IMG/VR virus record: IMGVR_UViG_3300043015_000560
Span: 1-64,000 of that record
From: a virus
Direction: 5' to 3' (one strand)
Length of the DNA stretch: 64,000 nt
Every line of letters starts with the position of its first letter. Positions within the stretch are counted from its first letter, which is position 1. Both the position numbers and the translations under genes were made by a program. Positions 8,813-16,734 of the stretch are shown one piece after another. The notes beneath the pieces were generated by a model that was not told the DNA's origin, did not search any database, and saw nothing but the letters and a program-made list of their open reading frames with translations.

Positions 8813-9758
8813 TCCAATGGCGTTTGACCAACTTATAGACGATACGCCAATTAAAAAATTTAAGAACCTAGGAGATGGTTTCAGATCCGAGCACGACGAA
8901 GATGGAGTTTTGTTTCCTGCTCCTATTGCTCTTTGGGAGAAATATCCTTTCCTCCCTTTAATGTCTAGTTCCAGCCCTGGCAACGTCCAAGACTTTGTTA
9001 TAGGTGACACCGAGAATGACTATGAACAACACAAAATAGAAATGGGCCCTGATTGGAAATACTACAACACACCTATAAAATATATTATTAATGATAATGG
9101 TTACCGAGCGCCTGAATGGAACACCATTGACTGGGAGAATAGTTATGTCCTATTAGGTTGCTCTTGTTCATTTGGTGTTGGATTAGATGAGGAAGAAACT
9201 TTGTCTAGGCATTTATCAATTGGACTTAAGGCTCCTGTTATAAATCTGGGCTACCCGGGTGGTTCCAATGAAACCATCATTTTCAACTTGTTGAGACTTC
9301 TTAAACACTACCCTAAACCTAAAGGGGTTATTATACAGTGGACAACTTTAGATAGGGCTATAATGTGGCACAAGCTTCAGCATTATAACTTAGGTCCTTG
9401 GGATATTGCTAATTATCCGCCCACAAGAACAAAGACATTTGATGGAACAGATTGTACCGAGCAATACCTAACTATGTTTTTAGATCAATACAATGAAGTA
9501 GGCAAGAACTATATGTGGGGACAGATGGCTAAGGAATTATTAAAGTCTGCAAACATACCTTCTTCTTACTTTTCTTTTTTCGGTAACACATCAACTGTTA
9601 TGAGATGTAATTGGAACGCTATGGATCCTGATCAAAAGAACGTACCCGTTTCAGAGTTGACTCGCCTTGAATGGGCAAGAGACTTGGTACACCCAGGAAA
9701 TTTATGTATGAAAAGAACAGCAGAGAGAATTATTAAAGACAAATTGTTGGTAAGATAG
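8802..9758 (+). CDS. SGNH-hydrolase-like protein 3
   Basis: 318 residues. LLGCSCSFGVGLDEEET at about residue 115 fits the variant GCSxxFG nucleophile block, GYPGGSNE the GxxN block, and DLVHPG the DxxH block near the C-terminus, so of the three SGNH-like proteins here this one has the most complete triad. Its N-terminal 110 residues are extra. It closes the overlapping gene run; after it come a 60-nt gap and a strong promoter. Substrate unknown. Confidence 0.6.
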   Translation: MSYDPMAFDQLIDDTPIKKFKNLGDGFRSEHDEDGVLFPAPIALWEKYPFLPLMSSSSPGNVQDFVIGDTENDYEQHKIEMGPDWKYYNTPIKYIINDNGYRAPEWNTIDWENSYVLLGCSCSFGVGLDEEETLSRHLSIGLKAPVINLGYPGGSNETIIFNLLRLLKHYPKPKGVIIQWTTLDRAIMWHKLQHYNLGPWDIANYPPTRTKTFDGTDCTEQYLTMFLDQYNEVGKNYMWGQMAKELLKSANIPSSYFSFFGNTSTVMRCNWNAMDPDQKNVPVSELTRLEWARDLVHPGNLCMKRTAERIIKDKLLVR

Positions 9759-9771
9759 GTATAATAAATAC

Positions 9772-9800
9772 TTGACAGTAGACTTATTATAATATATAAT
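9772..9800 (+). promoter_or_regulatory. Sigma70-type promoter
   Basis: TTGACA at 9772-9777 and TATAAT at 9795-9800 with a 17-bp spacer, a full consensus match. It faces the small gene at 9823 and then the second radical SAM and carbamoyltransferase genes. Confidence 0.85.
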
Positions 9801-9822
9801 ACACTTATAACTAGGATTATTT

Positions 9823-9981
9823 ATGAAAGATTTTAAAGCAAAACAGAAAGAACTCACAGAACTTAATGCAGACGGTAATGAAGATCGTAACAGAGAAGGT
9901 GAGTCTTCATCTAAAGAACAAGAAGAGTTGAAGAAACGACTTGAAGAATTGAGGAAGAACGACCCCTTTATTTACGAATAA
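9823..9981 (+). CDS. Small charged helical protein, 52 aa
   Basis: ATG at 9823, TAA at 9979-9981, with AGGA at about 9812-9816 upstream and a perfect promoter before that. The product is very rich in Lys and Glu with a run of heptad-like leucines (EELKKRLEELRK), so it should form a short coiled coil. No function recognised. The strong promoter and ribosome-binding site make it a likely real gene despite its size. Confidence 0.65.
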   Translation: MKDFKAKQKELTELNADGNEDRNREGESSSKEQEELKKRLEELRKNDPFIYE

Positions 9982-9996
9982 AAGAAAGGTTATATT

Positions 9997-11517
9997 ATGT
10001 CTGATTATGATACCGCTGCTGATGTAGCAGAGAAGCAACTTAGAAATATTTCTAATACTATGTGCTACGCCAAGTGGAGTCAAGTGTCTTTACATTTGCC
10101 CAATGGTAGAACGCACTCTTGTTATCACCCTCCCACGCACGCAATAGATGTTGAAGAGATTAAAGAAAACCCTTCAGCACTACATAACACCAAACAGAAA
10201 AAAGAAGAAAGACAAATGATGCTTGACGGCAAGCGTCCTTCTGGTTGTGAGTATTGTTGGAAGATTGAAGACACCGGGAATAGAAGTGATCGTGTCTACA
10301 GGAGCGGAGAATATTGGGCACAAAATTCTAGAAAAGATATTATAGCGAGTACAGGAAATAATCTAGAAATTAATCCGAGATACGTTGAGGTTAATTTTAA
10401 TCAGGCTTGTAACTTTAAATGCTCTTACTGTTCGCCACACTTATCTAATACATGGGAAAGAGAAATATCTAGACACGGTGCCTATGAGATTATTGGTACT
10501 GACGGCAAACGTTCAAGACATAATGACGTAGGGCACTTAGATAAAATTGGCATGATGCCGAAAAAATTATCACAAAAAGAAAACCCGTATGTTGAGGCGT
10601 TTTGGAAATGGTGGCCCGACCTTTATCAGACACTAGAAGTTTTTAGAATGACTGGTGGCGAACCATTAATGGACTCTAATACATTTAAAGTTTTAGAATA
10701 CATTTACGAGAATCCTAATGCTTGGTTGGAAGTAAGTGTTACAAGCAATATGTGTCCTCCCAAGCCAGCGCTTATGGATAAGTTTATTTCTTTATTACAA
10801 AAATTAGAAGAGATACAAATTTGGCATAGCGAAAGATGGAATCCAGGCTCAGGAAATAATTGGTATGTTAATATGGCAGTTAAAAACTTTGCTGTCTTTG
10901 TTAGCTTGGACGGAATGGGAAAACAAGGAGAATATATACGGGACGGACTTAAAATGAAAACATTGAAAAAGAATGTTGACAGAGTCCTAAGCGAGACTTG
11001 TAATACAACTGTTAGCTTTATTAATACTTTTAACTCTTTAAGTTTACCTACTTTTAAGGAGTATTTGCAGTATATTTTAGAACTTAGAGGAGAGTATTCG
11101 AGGGAAAAACAGGGCGTAAAGAAGATTCCTATATATGACGAATATAACACACACCCAGACTTTGAAGTACACCCTAGACAGCGTATTTGGTTTGATGTTC
11201 CTTTGTTACGAAATCCTCAGTGGCAATGTATCAATACACTTCCACCACAGTTTGAAAAATACTTGATTGACGCTATTCAGTTTATGGAAGAGAATACAGA
11301 CACAGATAACTTTGTTGGTTTTTATGATTTTGAAATTGACAAAGTAAAAAGAAATTTAGAATGGATGCGAGCTAGAAACAATTCCAAGGAAGTTACAACA
11401 ATAGCAAGAAAGAATTTTGTTAAGTTCTTTAAGCAACATGATGAAAGACGTGGTACAGATTTAGTAGAGACGTTCCCAGAATTTAAGGACTTATGGAGAA
11501 AATATGGCGAAGAGTGA
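9997..11517 (+). CDS. Radical SAM protein, paralogue 2
   Basis: 506 residues. CxxxCxxC at about residues 138-145 (CNFKCSYC), GGEP at about 222, plus the extra cysteine elements THSCYHP and GCEYCW that paralogue 1 also has. The two proteins align over their full length, including the tryptophan-rich WKWWPD segment before the GGEP strand. The ribosome-binding site is AAGAAAGG upstream of the ATG. The carbamoyltransferase overlaps its 3' end by 14 nt. Two diverged copies around a glycan cassette suggest sequential or alternative modification steps, but the substrate is not deducible. Confidence 0.85.
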   Translation: MSDYDTAADVAEKQLRNISNTMCYAKWSQVSLHLPNGRTHSCYHPPTHAIDVEEIKENPSALHNTKQKKEERQMMLDGKRPSGCEYCWKIEDTGNRSDRVYRSGEYWAQNSRKDIIASTGNNLEINPRYVEVNFNQACNFKCSYCSPHLSNTWEREISRHGAYEIIGTDGKRSRHNDVGHLDKIGMMPKKLSQKENPYVEAFWKWWPDLYQTLEVFRMTGGEPLMDSNTFKVLEYIYENPNAWLEVSVTSNMCPPKPALMDKFISLLQKLEEIQIWHSERWNPGSGNNWYVNMAVKNFAVFVSLDGMGKQGEYIRDGLKMKTLKKNVDRVLSETCNTTVSFINTFNSLSLPTFKEYLQYILELRGEYSREKQGVKKIPIYDEYNTHPDFEVHPRQRIWFDVPLLRNPQWQCINTLPPQFEKYLIDAIQFMEENTDTDNFVGFYDFEIDKVKRNLEWMRARNNSKEVTTIARKNFVKFFKQHDERRGTDLVETFPEFKDLWRKYGEE

Positions 11518-12955
11518 TAAGATAGTTTGGGGTGTTGCCGCGGGTACACACGATGCCTCTCTAACTGTTATGCAAGGTGATGAAATATTATTCGCATCTC
11601 ATTCAGAAAGATTTAGTAGAATTAAAAATGACAAGGACCTACATCCAAAACTTGTAGAGTATGCTTTAACATTTGGCAAACCCACAAAAGTATATTGGTA
11701 TGAGAATCCTCTACTCAAGGCATATAGAAAATGGGGTGCCGGTCAGAAGAACCTCTGGTTGAGCCCTAAAAAATATATGAAATCGTACGGCATTACTGCA
11801 CCAATTAAATGGGGACTACACCACAAGTCTCACGCGGCCGCAGGACTATATACGTCTCCCTTTGACGATGCCGCGGTAGTAGTTATTGATGCTATTGGTG
11901 AAATGCAAACCACATCAATATGGGAAACAACAAAAGATAGAAAACTTAAAAAACTTATTTCTTGGAACTACCCATTTTCAATAGGTCTCTTTTATTCTGC
12001 GTTTACTGCTAGAGTAGGGCTGAAGCCAAATGAAGATGAATACATTCTAATGGGAATGTCTGCATACGGAAACCCAGATAGATTCTATGATGAAATTTGT
12101 GGCTTGATTGATGCAGAATATAATTTTCACCAGGGTGTTAGGCACTGGAGACCAGAACTAAAGCCTGAAGATTATTTTGACGTTGCCGCCGCAGTGCAAA
12201 AACTATATGAAAAGAATTTAGAAATTATGTTAGTTAAAGCCAAAGTCAGATCACAAAAGAATAATCTTGTACTGATGGGCGGGTGTGCATTAAATTGTCT
12301 GGCAAATAGACTTATTCCTTACCACTTCGAAAACAGTTGGATAATGCCCAACCCAGGTGACGCTGGTTCTTCATTGGGAGCAATATTAGCAGCAAGAGAA
12401 ACTCAGGCTAGATGGAGAAGCCCTTACACGGGTTATGACATTAAAGGCGAATACCCCACGCAAGCTATACTAGATGAATTGTTTAAAACTGGCATGGCAG
12501 GAGTCGCAAACGGCAAAGCAGAGTTTGGACCTAGGGCATTAGGCAATCGAAGTTTGTTAGCAGATCCTAGGGGCAGTCGAATGAAGGATAAAGTTAATAA
12601 TATTAAACAGCGACAAGAATATAGGCCGTTTGCTCCTGTTATTAGACTGGAAGATGTAAAGGAATGTTTTAATGTGCCTGATGATTTCGCCTCTCCATAT
12701 ATGCAGTACGTTGTTACTTGTAAACAACCAAAGAAATATCCAGCAATTGTTCATGAGGATGGGACGTCAAGAGTACAAACTGTTACAAAAGAACAGCATC
12801 CTGGATTGTATGAATTGTTAACAATCTGGAAGGAGCGCACAGGCTGCCCAATGTTACTAAATACAAGTTTAAACATCAAAGGACAGCCTATTGTGAACAC
12901 CGAAAAAGAAGGTAGAAAGTTTGAAAAAGTTTACAATGTAAAGGTGTTTTCTTAG
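11504..12955 (+). CDS. Carbamoyltransferase, NodU/CmcH family
   Basis: 483 residues. The N-terminal Kae1-like domain has GTHDASLTV, SERFSR and the metal-binding histidine cluster HHKSHAAAG; MGGCALNCLANR follows. The C-terminal YrdC-like part has EFGPRALGNRS and LLNTSLNIKGQP, all hallmark segments. These enzymes move a carbamoyl group from carbamoyl phosphate, through carbamoyl-AMP, to a hydroxyl of a sugar, Nod factor or antibiotic. It is somewhat shorter than typical members (about 550-600 aa). In this context it probably carbamoylates a glycan made or altered by the upstream genes. Confidence 0.88.
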   Translation: MAKSDKIVWGVAAGTHDASLTVMQGDEILFASHSERFSRIKNDKDLHPKLVEYALTFGKPTKVYWYENPLLKAYRKWGAGQKNLWLSPKKYMKSYGITAPIKWGLHHKSHAAAGLYTSPFDDAAVVVIDAIGEMQTTSIWETTKDRKLKKLISWNYPFSIGLFYSAFTARVGLKPNEDEYILMGMSAYGNPDRFYDEICGLIDAEYNFHQGVRHWRPELKPEDYFDVAAAVQKLYEKNLEIMLVKAKVRSQKNNLVLMGGCALNCLANRLIPYHFENSWIMPNPGDAGSSLGAILAARETQARWRSPYTGYDIKGEYPTQAILDELFKTGMAGVANGKAEFGPRALGNRSLLADPRGSRMKDKVNNIKQRQEYRPFAPVIRLEDVKECFNVPDDFASPYMQYVVTCKQPKKYPAIVHEDGTSRVQTVTKEQHPGLYELLTIWKERTGCPMLLNTSLNIKGQPIVNTEKEGRKFEKVYNVKVFS

Positions 12956-12974
12956 GTTCAGAGCCGAAGAAAGA

Positions 12975-12982
12975 TATAAATA
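12975..12982 (+). promoter_or_regulatory. T4-type late promoter box
   Basis: TATAAATA, ending 5 nt before the ATG at 12988. There is no ribosome-binding site between box and ATG, so a transcript starting at the usual distance would be leaderless. Confidence 0.65.
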
Positions 12983-12987
12983 AAAAC

Positions 12988-13284
12988 ATGGGACAGGTAG
13001 TAAACTTTATAAGACGTAAAGAGCCCGAAGCGAAGGCTATCATCGGGTACAGGATGTCCTTCTATTCTGAAGAAGAGCTAGAGATAGCATTGGTTGCCCT
13101 CAATATGTTTGGGTGGGATCAAATCAGATACACAAAAAACAATCTAAAAGGAATTGATCCTTTGTTTATCAAAAGATGTTTGTTACGATTAAAACATTTA
13201 GACTGGATATCTAGAGATGGAAGAAGGTTAATTGATAATATCATATCTAATGTAGAAGAAATATACCAAGAGAAAGTAGGATAA
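12988..13284 (+). CDS. Conserved-looking hypothetical protein, 98 aa
   Basis: 98 residues, predicted mainly helical, with no cysteine cluster or membrane segment beyond a short hydrophobic stretch (EIALVALNMFGW). I do not recognise the family. It starts 5 nt after a TATAAATA box and is followed after 2 nt by the next gene, so the pair is probably one late transcript ending at the hairpin at 13647-13678. Confidence 0.6.
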   Translation: MGQVVNFIRRKEPEAKAIIGYRMSFYSEEELEIALVALNMFGWDQIRYTKNNLKGIDPLFIKRCLLRLKHLDWISRDGRRLIDNIISNVEEIYQEKVG

Positions 13285-13286
13285 CT

Positions 13287-13601
13287 ATGCCGATATATTC
13301 GTTTGAAAATAAGGAGACAGGTGAAGTCAACGATCACCTAATGAAATATTCCGAAGTTGAACAATTTCTAGAAGACAACAAAAATTTAAAACAAGTCATT
13401 ACTGGCTGTTTCTCTATTGTTGGAGGAACAGGAGATAGAACTAAAGCTCCAACAGGCTTTAAGGAAGTCTTATCCAAAATTAGCGACGCAAATCCAAATT
13501 CAAATCTCGCAAGTGATTATGGGAAAAAGGATGCCAAGTCTGTTAAAGTCAGAGAGGCAGTACAACAGGTGAAAAAGAGATTAGGAAAGATCCACGATTA
13601 A
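13287..13601 (+). CDS. Conserved T4-like marine phage protein, FmdB-like N-terminus
   Basis: 104 residues. The start MPIYSFENKETGEV resembles the first strands of FmdB-type regulatory proteins, but the zinc-binding cysteines are missing. The middle is glycine-rich (SIVGGTGDRT), and the C-terminal KKDAKSVKVREAV helix is of a type I associate with a small conserved protein in T4-like cyanophages. Function unknown. Transcribed with the preceding gene and followed by a terminator. Confidence 0.6.
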   Translation: MPIYSFENKETGEVNDHLMKYSEVEQFLEDNKNLKQVITGCFSIVGGTGDRTKAPTGFKEVLSKISDANPNSNLASDYGKKDAKSVKVREAVQQVKKRLGKIHD

Positions 13602-13646
13602 TACTAAGAATTCAATAAACTGTCATTATGTTTTATTGATTACCGA

Positions 13647-13678
13647 GGCGGCATAGAGTTTCTGTGCCGTCTTTTTTT
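13647..13678 (+). terminator. Rho-independent terminator
   Basis: A 7-bp stem (13647-13653 with 13665-13671, one G-T pair) with an 11-nt loop, followed by seven T at 13672-13678. It separates the genes at 12988-13601 from phoH. Confidence 0.8.
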
Positions 13679-13711
13679 CAACCTAAAAACCGTAAACACC
13701 GGAGAACTAAG

Positions 13712-14464
13712 ATGGCTAAACGACAAAAACTGCAAGTAGTACATAACACTTGCGATCGTAATCCTCCCAATAACAATAGTCTAAAATTGCGTATAGATGA
13801 TATGGCAACTTTCTCGGCTATGACTGAAACACAAGGACAATTCTTTTCGTTATACAAATCCAACAAAGCGTTTCTATTACACGGATGCGCAGGAACCGGG
13901 AAAACTTTTATTGCTTTATATCGAGCATTAGAAGAAGTTTTAATGAAAGGCAATTCTTATGATAAAGTAGTTATTGTTAGATCTGCGGTACCGTCTAGGG
14001 ACATTGGGCACTTACCGGGCGACGAAAAAGAAAAGACTGAGGTATATAGTTTACCCTATCAGTCTATGTGTCAAGACTTTTTTCCAAAAAAACCTACACC
14101 ATACAAGCGCTTGCTTGAACAAAAGCATTTAGATTTTATGTGTACATCTTTTGTACGGGGTATAACCTTAGATCATGCTATTGTAATTGTAGACGAATGT
14201 CAAAATATGAATGACATGGAAATCAACAGCATTATGACTCGACTAGGCAATACGTCTAAGATTATATTTTGCGGCGACTTTAGACAGACTGATCTTTACA
14301 AGAGAGGCGATATGTCTGGACTCAAGAAGTTTATGGTAATCGCTGAGAATATGCAATCATTCAGAACAGTCGAATTTGTACCTGAGGACATTGTTAGATC
14401 TAGCATTGTTAGAGAGTACATCGAAGCTCGAATGGACTTCGAGGACAAGTTCGAAAATAGTTAA
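13712..14464 (+). CDS. phoH: PhoH-like P-loop ATPase
   Basis: 250 residues from the ATG at 13712, chosen because GGAGAA lies at 13701-13706; a longer reading from 13664 would begin inside the terminator. Walker A is GCAGTGKT at about residues 58-65, Walker B is IVIVDECQNM, and a sensor-like FCGDFRQTD follows, typical of the PhoH family, a helicase-related ATPase fold. PhoH is among the most common auxiliary genes in marine phages; its role is debated (RNA metabolism or phosphate response). Identification is secure, function is not. Confidence 0.92.
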   Translation: MAKRQKLQVVHNTCDRNPPNNNSLKLRIDDMATFSAMTETQGQFFSLYKSNKAFLLHGCAGTGKTFIALYRALEEVLMKGNSYDKVVIVRSAVPSRDIGHLPGDEKEKTEVYSLPYQSMCQDFFPKKPTPYKRLLEQKHLDFMCTSFVRGITLDHAIVIVDECQNMNDMEINSIMTRLGNTSKIIFCGDFRQTDLYKRGDMSGLKKFMVIAENMQSFRTVEFVPEDIVRSSIVREYIEARMDFEDKFENS

Positions 14465-14472
14465 AATAATGC

Positions 14473-14501
14473 TTGACATTTAGAATATCCTGTAGTATAA
14501 T
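14473..14501 (+). promoter_or_regulatory. Sigma70-type promoter
   Basis: TTGACA at 14473-14478, a 17-bp spacer and TATAAT at 14496-14501, just after the phoH stop. It serves the small gene at 14531. Confidence 0.85.
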
Positions 14502-14530
14502 TGTTTATATAATTGAGAAAGAGGTGTGTT

Positions 14531-14731
14531 ATGCTACAGGATAGTGTTGTTGAGGTGTTACAAGAGGTCACCGATTGGGGAGATTCCCCTGTAACCAATG
14601 GTGAATATCACCTAAATGCGGCTGGGCAACTAGTCGGATATCGTCCAAATACGGATTCTCCCGTCAAATTCTTCTCTAAACCGATGAAGTTATTCTCTAA
14701 AACTCGAAGAAAATTCCAAAAGATTTCATAA
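14531..14731 (+). CDS. Small basic conserved phage protein, 66 aa
   Basis: ATG at 14531 with AGAGGTG upstream; an alternative in-frame start at 14513 would lie only 12 nt after the -10 box. The N-terminal half is acidic (VVEVLQEVTDWGDS) and the C-terminal half strongly basic (KFFSKPMKLFSKTRRKFQK). No function recognised. It has its own consensus promoter, which suggests early expression. Confidence 0.6.
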   Translation: MLQDSVVEVLQEVTDWGDSPVTNGEYHLNAAGQLVGYRPNTDSPVKFFSKPMKLFSKTRRKFQKIS

Positions 14732-14789
14732 ATGCTGTTGTTTCAGTATGTTACAAGGGAAAATAATTCAAAAAAAGTGCGTTTTTTGC

Positions 14790-14818
14790 TTGACTTTTGG
14801 CAAAAAAGGTTGTATAAT
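14790..14818 (+). promoter_or_regulatory. Sigma70-type promoter
   Basis: TTGACT at 14790-14795, a 17-bp spacer and TATAAT at 14813-14818; one mismatch in the -35. It serves the gene at 14863. The AT-only inverted repeat just upstream (A-run 14770-14776, T-run 14782-14787) could act as a weak terminator for the previous gene. Confidence 0.75.
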
Positions 14819-14862
14819 ACTTGTATAAAATGAAAAAACAACTTAAAAAACGTGAGGTTTAT

Positions 14863-15234
14863 ATGGAAAAGTTACTACAGAAAACACAAGAAGTCGCAGA
14901 TTTGATGCTCAAAGACTACGACAATTGGACTAAAAGATGTGCCGAGGCTAACGGCTGGGACTATAAAAGTTCCGAAGAAAAGGGTGTTACAATAACACTA
15001 GAAGAAGGCAGAAACTTTATTAAGTTCGTTAAGACTGATGGTCAGTCTTGTGTGAACGGGTTTGTTGTTAAGAATCCACCAAAAGGAATTGACAACAAAA
15101 CAGGCAAACCTTTCCAAGTTGGTGACTTGTTAATGGCAGCGTCCTGGTCGGCTCCTGCGAAAAACTTTGCAAGAGGAAATGTGTTTCAACCCGAGACACT
15201 TGGTAAATGTATTAGATGGACAGGAGTTCTTTAA
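14863..15234 (+). CDS. Hypothetical protein, 123 aa
   Basis: I start it at the ATG at 14863, which has GTGAGGT upstream; an ATG at 14830 is also in frame and lies 12 nt after the -10 box. The product has an N-terminal helix, then a beta-rich part with SWSAPAKNFARGNVFQ near the end. No family recognised. Its 3' end overlaps the exonuclease gene by 19 nt, which suggests coupled translation and a possible nucleic-acid role. Confidence 0.55.
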   Translation: MEKLLQKTQEVADLMLKDYDNWTKRCAEANGWDYKSSEEKGVTITLEEGRNFIKFVKTDGQSCVNGFVVKNPPKGIDNKTGKPFQVGDLLMAASWSAPAKNFARGNVFQPETLGKCIRWTGVL

Positions 15235-15893
15235 AATTGTTTGAACATAATATTGTTGAGATACCTCAACTAAAACAAATTAACACAGACGCCGGAAGGA
15301 GATATGAAACTCCTTCTGGTACGCTGTACCCGTCAATTACGACAATCTTATCTCATAAGTCTAAGCCCTTTATTGATGCTTGGCGTAAACGAGTAGGAGC
15401 AGATGTTGCTAACAAGATTAGCAATAAAGCCTCAACTCGAGGGACAAAGATTCACCAATTGTGCGAAGACATTCTTAATAATAAATTGACAGACGATTCA
15501 AGTCTCAATTATATTGATAAAGAAATGTTCCAAAAGTTTCGTCCTTTGTTAGACGACATAGGTGTGATTAATAGTATTGAATCCAAGCTATATTCAGATC
15601 ACCTACGTCTTGCAGGACAGGTTGACTGCATTGCCGAGTATAAAGGCAAAGTGTCAATTATTGATTTCAAAACTTCTATGAAACGTAAAACTAGAAGTAT
15701 GTGTGAAAACTATTTTATACAATGCTGTGCTTATGCTATTATGTTTGAGGAGCGTACAGGTATTCCTGTATCTCAGCTAGTAATACTTATGGCAGTCGAG
15801 GGTGAAGAGCCCATCGTATTTTGTGAGAAGAGAGACGACTATGTTGCCAAACTTCTAGAAGCAAGAGACGACTACGAAGCGGCGTATAAATAA
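15216..15893 (+). CDS. PD-(D/E)XK exonuclease (MGME1/RecB-like)
   Basis: 225 residues. RGTKIHQLCE corresponds to the helical motif of Cas4/RecB-type nucleases, GQVDCIAEY supplies the Asp and IIDFKTS the D-x-K catalytic pair, followed by CENYFIQCCAYAIMFEE matching the QxxxY helix. Such enzymes degrade DNA from ends and in T4-like marine phages belong to the replication and recombination set. The ATG at 15216 is inside the previous gene; TTG at 15237 with GGAG upstream is a possible alternative start. The stop codon overlaps a late-promoter box for the tmRNA. Confidence 0.8.
   Translation: MDRSSLKLFEHNIVEIPQLKQINTDAGRRYETPSGTLYPSITTILSHKSKPFIDAWRKRVGADVANKISNKASTRGTKIHQLCEDILNNKLTDDSSLNYIDKEMFQKFRPLLDDIGVINSIESKLYSDHLRLAGQVDCIAEYKGKVSIIDFKTSMKRKTRSMCENYFIQCCAYAIMFEERTGIPVSQLVILMAVEGEEPIVFCEKRDDYVAKLLEARDDYEAAYK
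15885..15892 (+). promoter_or_regulatory. T4-type late promoter box upstream of tmRNA
   Basis: TATAAATA overlapping the exonuclease stop codon. A start 6 nt downstream would fall at about 15898, where the tmRNA acceptor piece appears to begin. Confidence 0.5.
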
Positions 15894-15897
15894 AATG

Positions 15898-16181
15898 CCT
15901 GTTGAGGGTTGTAGTAAAACGAGGCTGGACTCGGGTTCGAATCCCGACAGCTCCACCAAAAGCATACTAGTGTCCAGTTAAGTTTGGAACACATCTGATA
16001 AAGTGGCTAGTGTGCTTTTGATGGGGCTGACAAGGTATCGACAGTCAAGAAAATAAGCAACAAGAGGGTCGTCAGAGTAGACGTAAAAACTATTTTAATC
16101 TAAATGCAAACGCAAACGATTACGCATTAGCAGCATAAGCTAATTGGGGTATGGGCTCCACCTTATAATCAAACGGGCCCA
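15898..16181 (+). ncRNA. ssrA: Circularly permuted two-piece tmRNA
   Basis: The acceptor piece comes first: T-arm TCGGG/TTCGAAT/CCCGA at 15931-15947, acceptor 3' strand 15948-15954, then A-CCA at 15955-15958. After an intervening segment comes the coding piece, starting GGGGCTG at 16023-16029. The two strands form a 7-bp acceptor stem with G3-U70, the alanine identity pair. The intervening segment folds back on itself through 13 pairs (15958-15970 with 16007-16019, one T-G), which would hold the two ends together until processing. The tag frame at 16106-16138 reads ANANDYALAA-stop. The hairpin 16153-16159/16175-16181 ends the coding piece. Outer ends are approximate. It rescues stalled ribosomes and tags their peptides for proteolysis. 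Confidence 0.9.
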
Positions 16182-16200
16182 ACATTAAAGGAGGACTTCC

Positions 16201-16695
16201 ATGAGAACAATTCTAGGAATAATCTTGGGACTTTCAACTTTTCCAAGTACAGGTACAGGATTAGATGAACCCACAGATGTTGATTTAAGACAAGTACATT
16301 GTTTAGCACACAACATTTATTTCGAAGCATCCAACCAAGGAACTGCTGGAATGGTTGGAGTAGGACAAGTAACACTCAATAGAGTAAAGTCTAAAAAATA
16401 TCCTAATACAATTTGCGAGGTTGTATACCAAGCAGAGTATAGGATAAACTGGAAAGGTAATAGAGTTCCTGTCCTAAATCGGTGCCAGTTCAGTTGGTAT
16501 TGTGATGGGAAAGCAGAAACAATACGTTACCCAAAGGATTATGATGAAGCTTATATTATGGCAGAACTTCTAATAGAAGACCGCCTAGTTGATATAACAG
16601 ATGGTGCCTTATTTTATCATGCGGATTATGTTAGCCCAAAGTGGGCAAAGAGCATGGCACAAAAAATAAAAATAGGCGACCATATCTTTTATTAA
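16201..16695 (+). CDS. Cell wall hydrolase, SleB family
   Basis: 164 residues behind an excellent ribosome-binding site (AAAGGAGG). CLAHNIYFEASNQG at residues about 36-49 carries the catalytic Glu of the SleB/Hydrolase_2 fold, followed by QVTLNRV and CQFSWYCDG typical of the family, a lytic transglycosylase-type peptidoglycan hydrolase. The first 18 residues are hydrophobic (ILGIILGLSTF) and could be a signal peptide, which would let it reach the periplasm without a holin. It is a candidate lysis enzyme for the phage; I see no holin nearby. Confidence 0.85.
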   Translation: MRTILGIILGLSTFPSTGTGLDEPTDVDLRQVHCLAHNIYFEASNQGTAGMVGVGQVTLNRVKSKKYPNTICEVVYQAEYRINWKGNRVPVLNRCQFSWYCDGKAETIRYPKDYDEAYIMAELLIEDRLVDITDGALFYHADYVSPKWAKSMAQKIKIGDHIFY

Positions 16696-16699
16696 AAGT

Positions 16700-16728
16700 T
16701 TGACAAATTACAAAAAAGATTATATAAT
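16700..16728 (+). promoter_or_regulatory. Sigma70-type promoter giving a probable leaderless mRNA
   Basis: TTGACA at 16700-16705, a 17-bp spacer, TATAAT at 16723-16728. The ATG of the next gene is at 16735, where transcription is expected to start. Confidence 0.85.
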
Positions 16729-16734
16729 ACACAC

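Noticed and set aside
13664-13711. Upstream extension of PhoH
   Set aside because: It would begin inside the terminator stem, and the ATG at 13712 has a good ribosome-binding site.
14770-14787. Terminator after the 66-aa gene
   Set aside because: The inverted repeat is only A/T with a short loop; too weak to call as a hairpin terminator, though a run of T follows.
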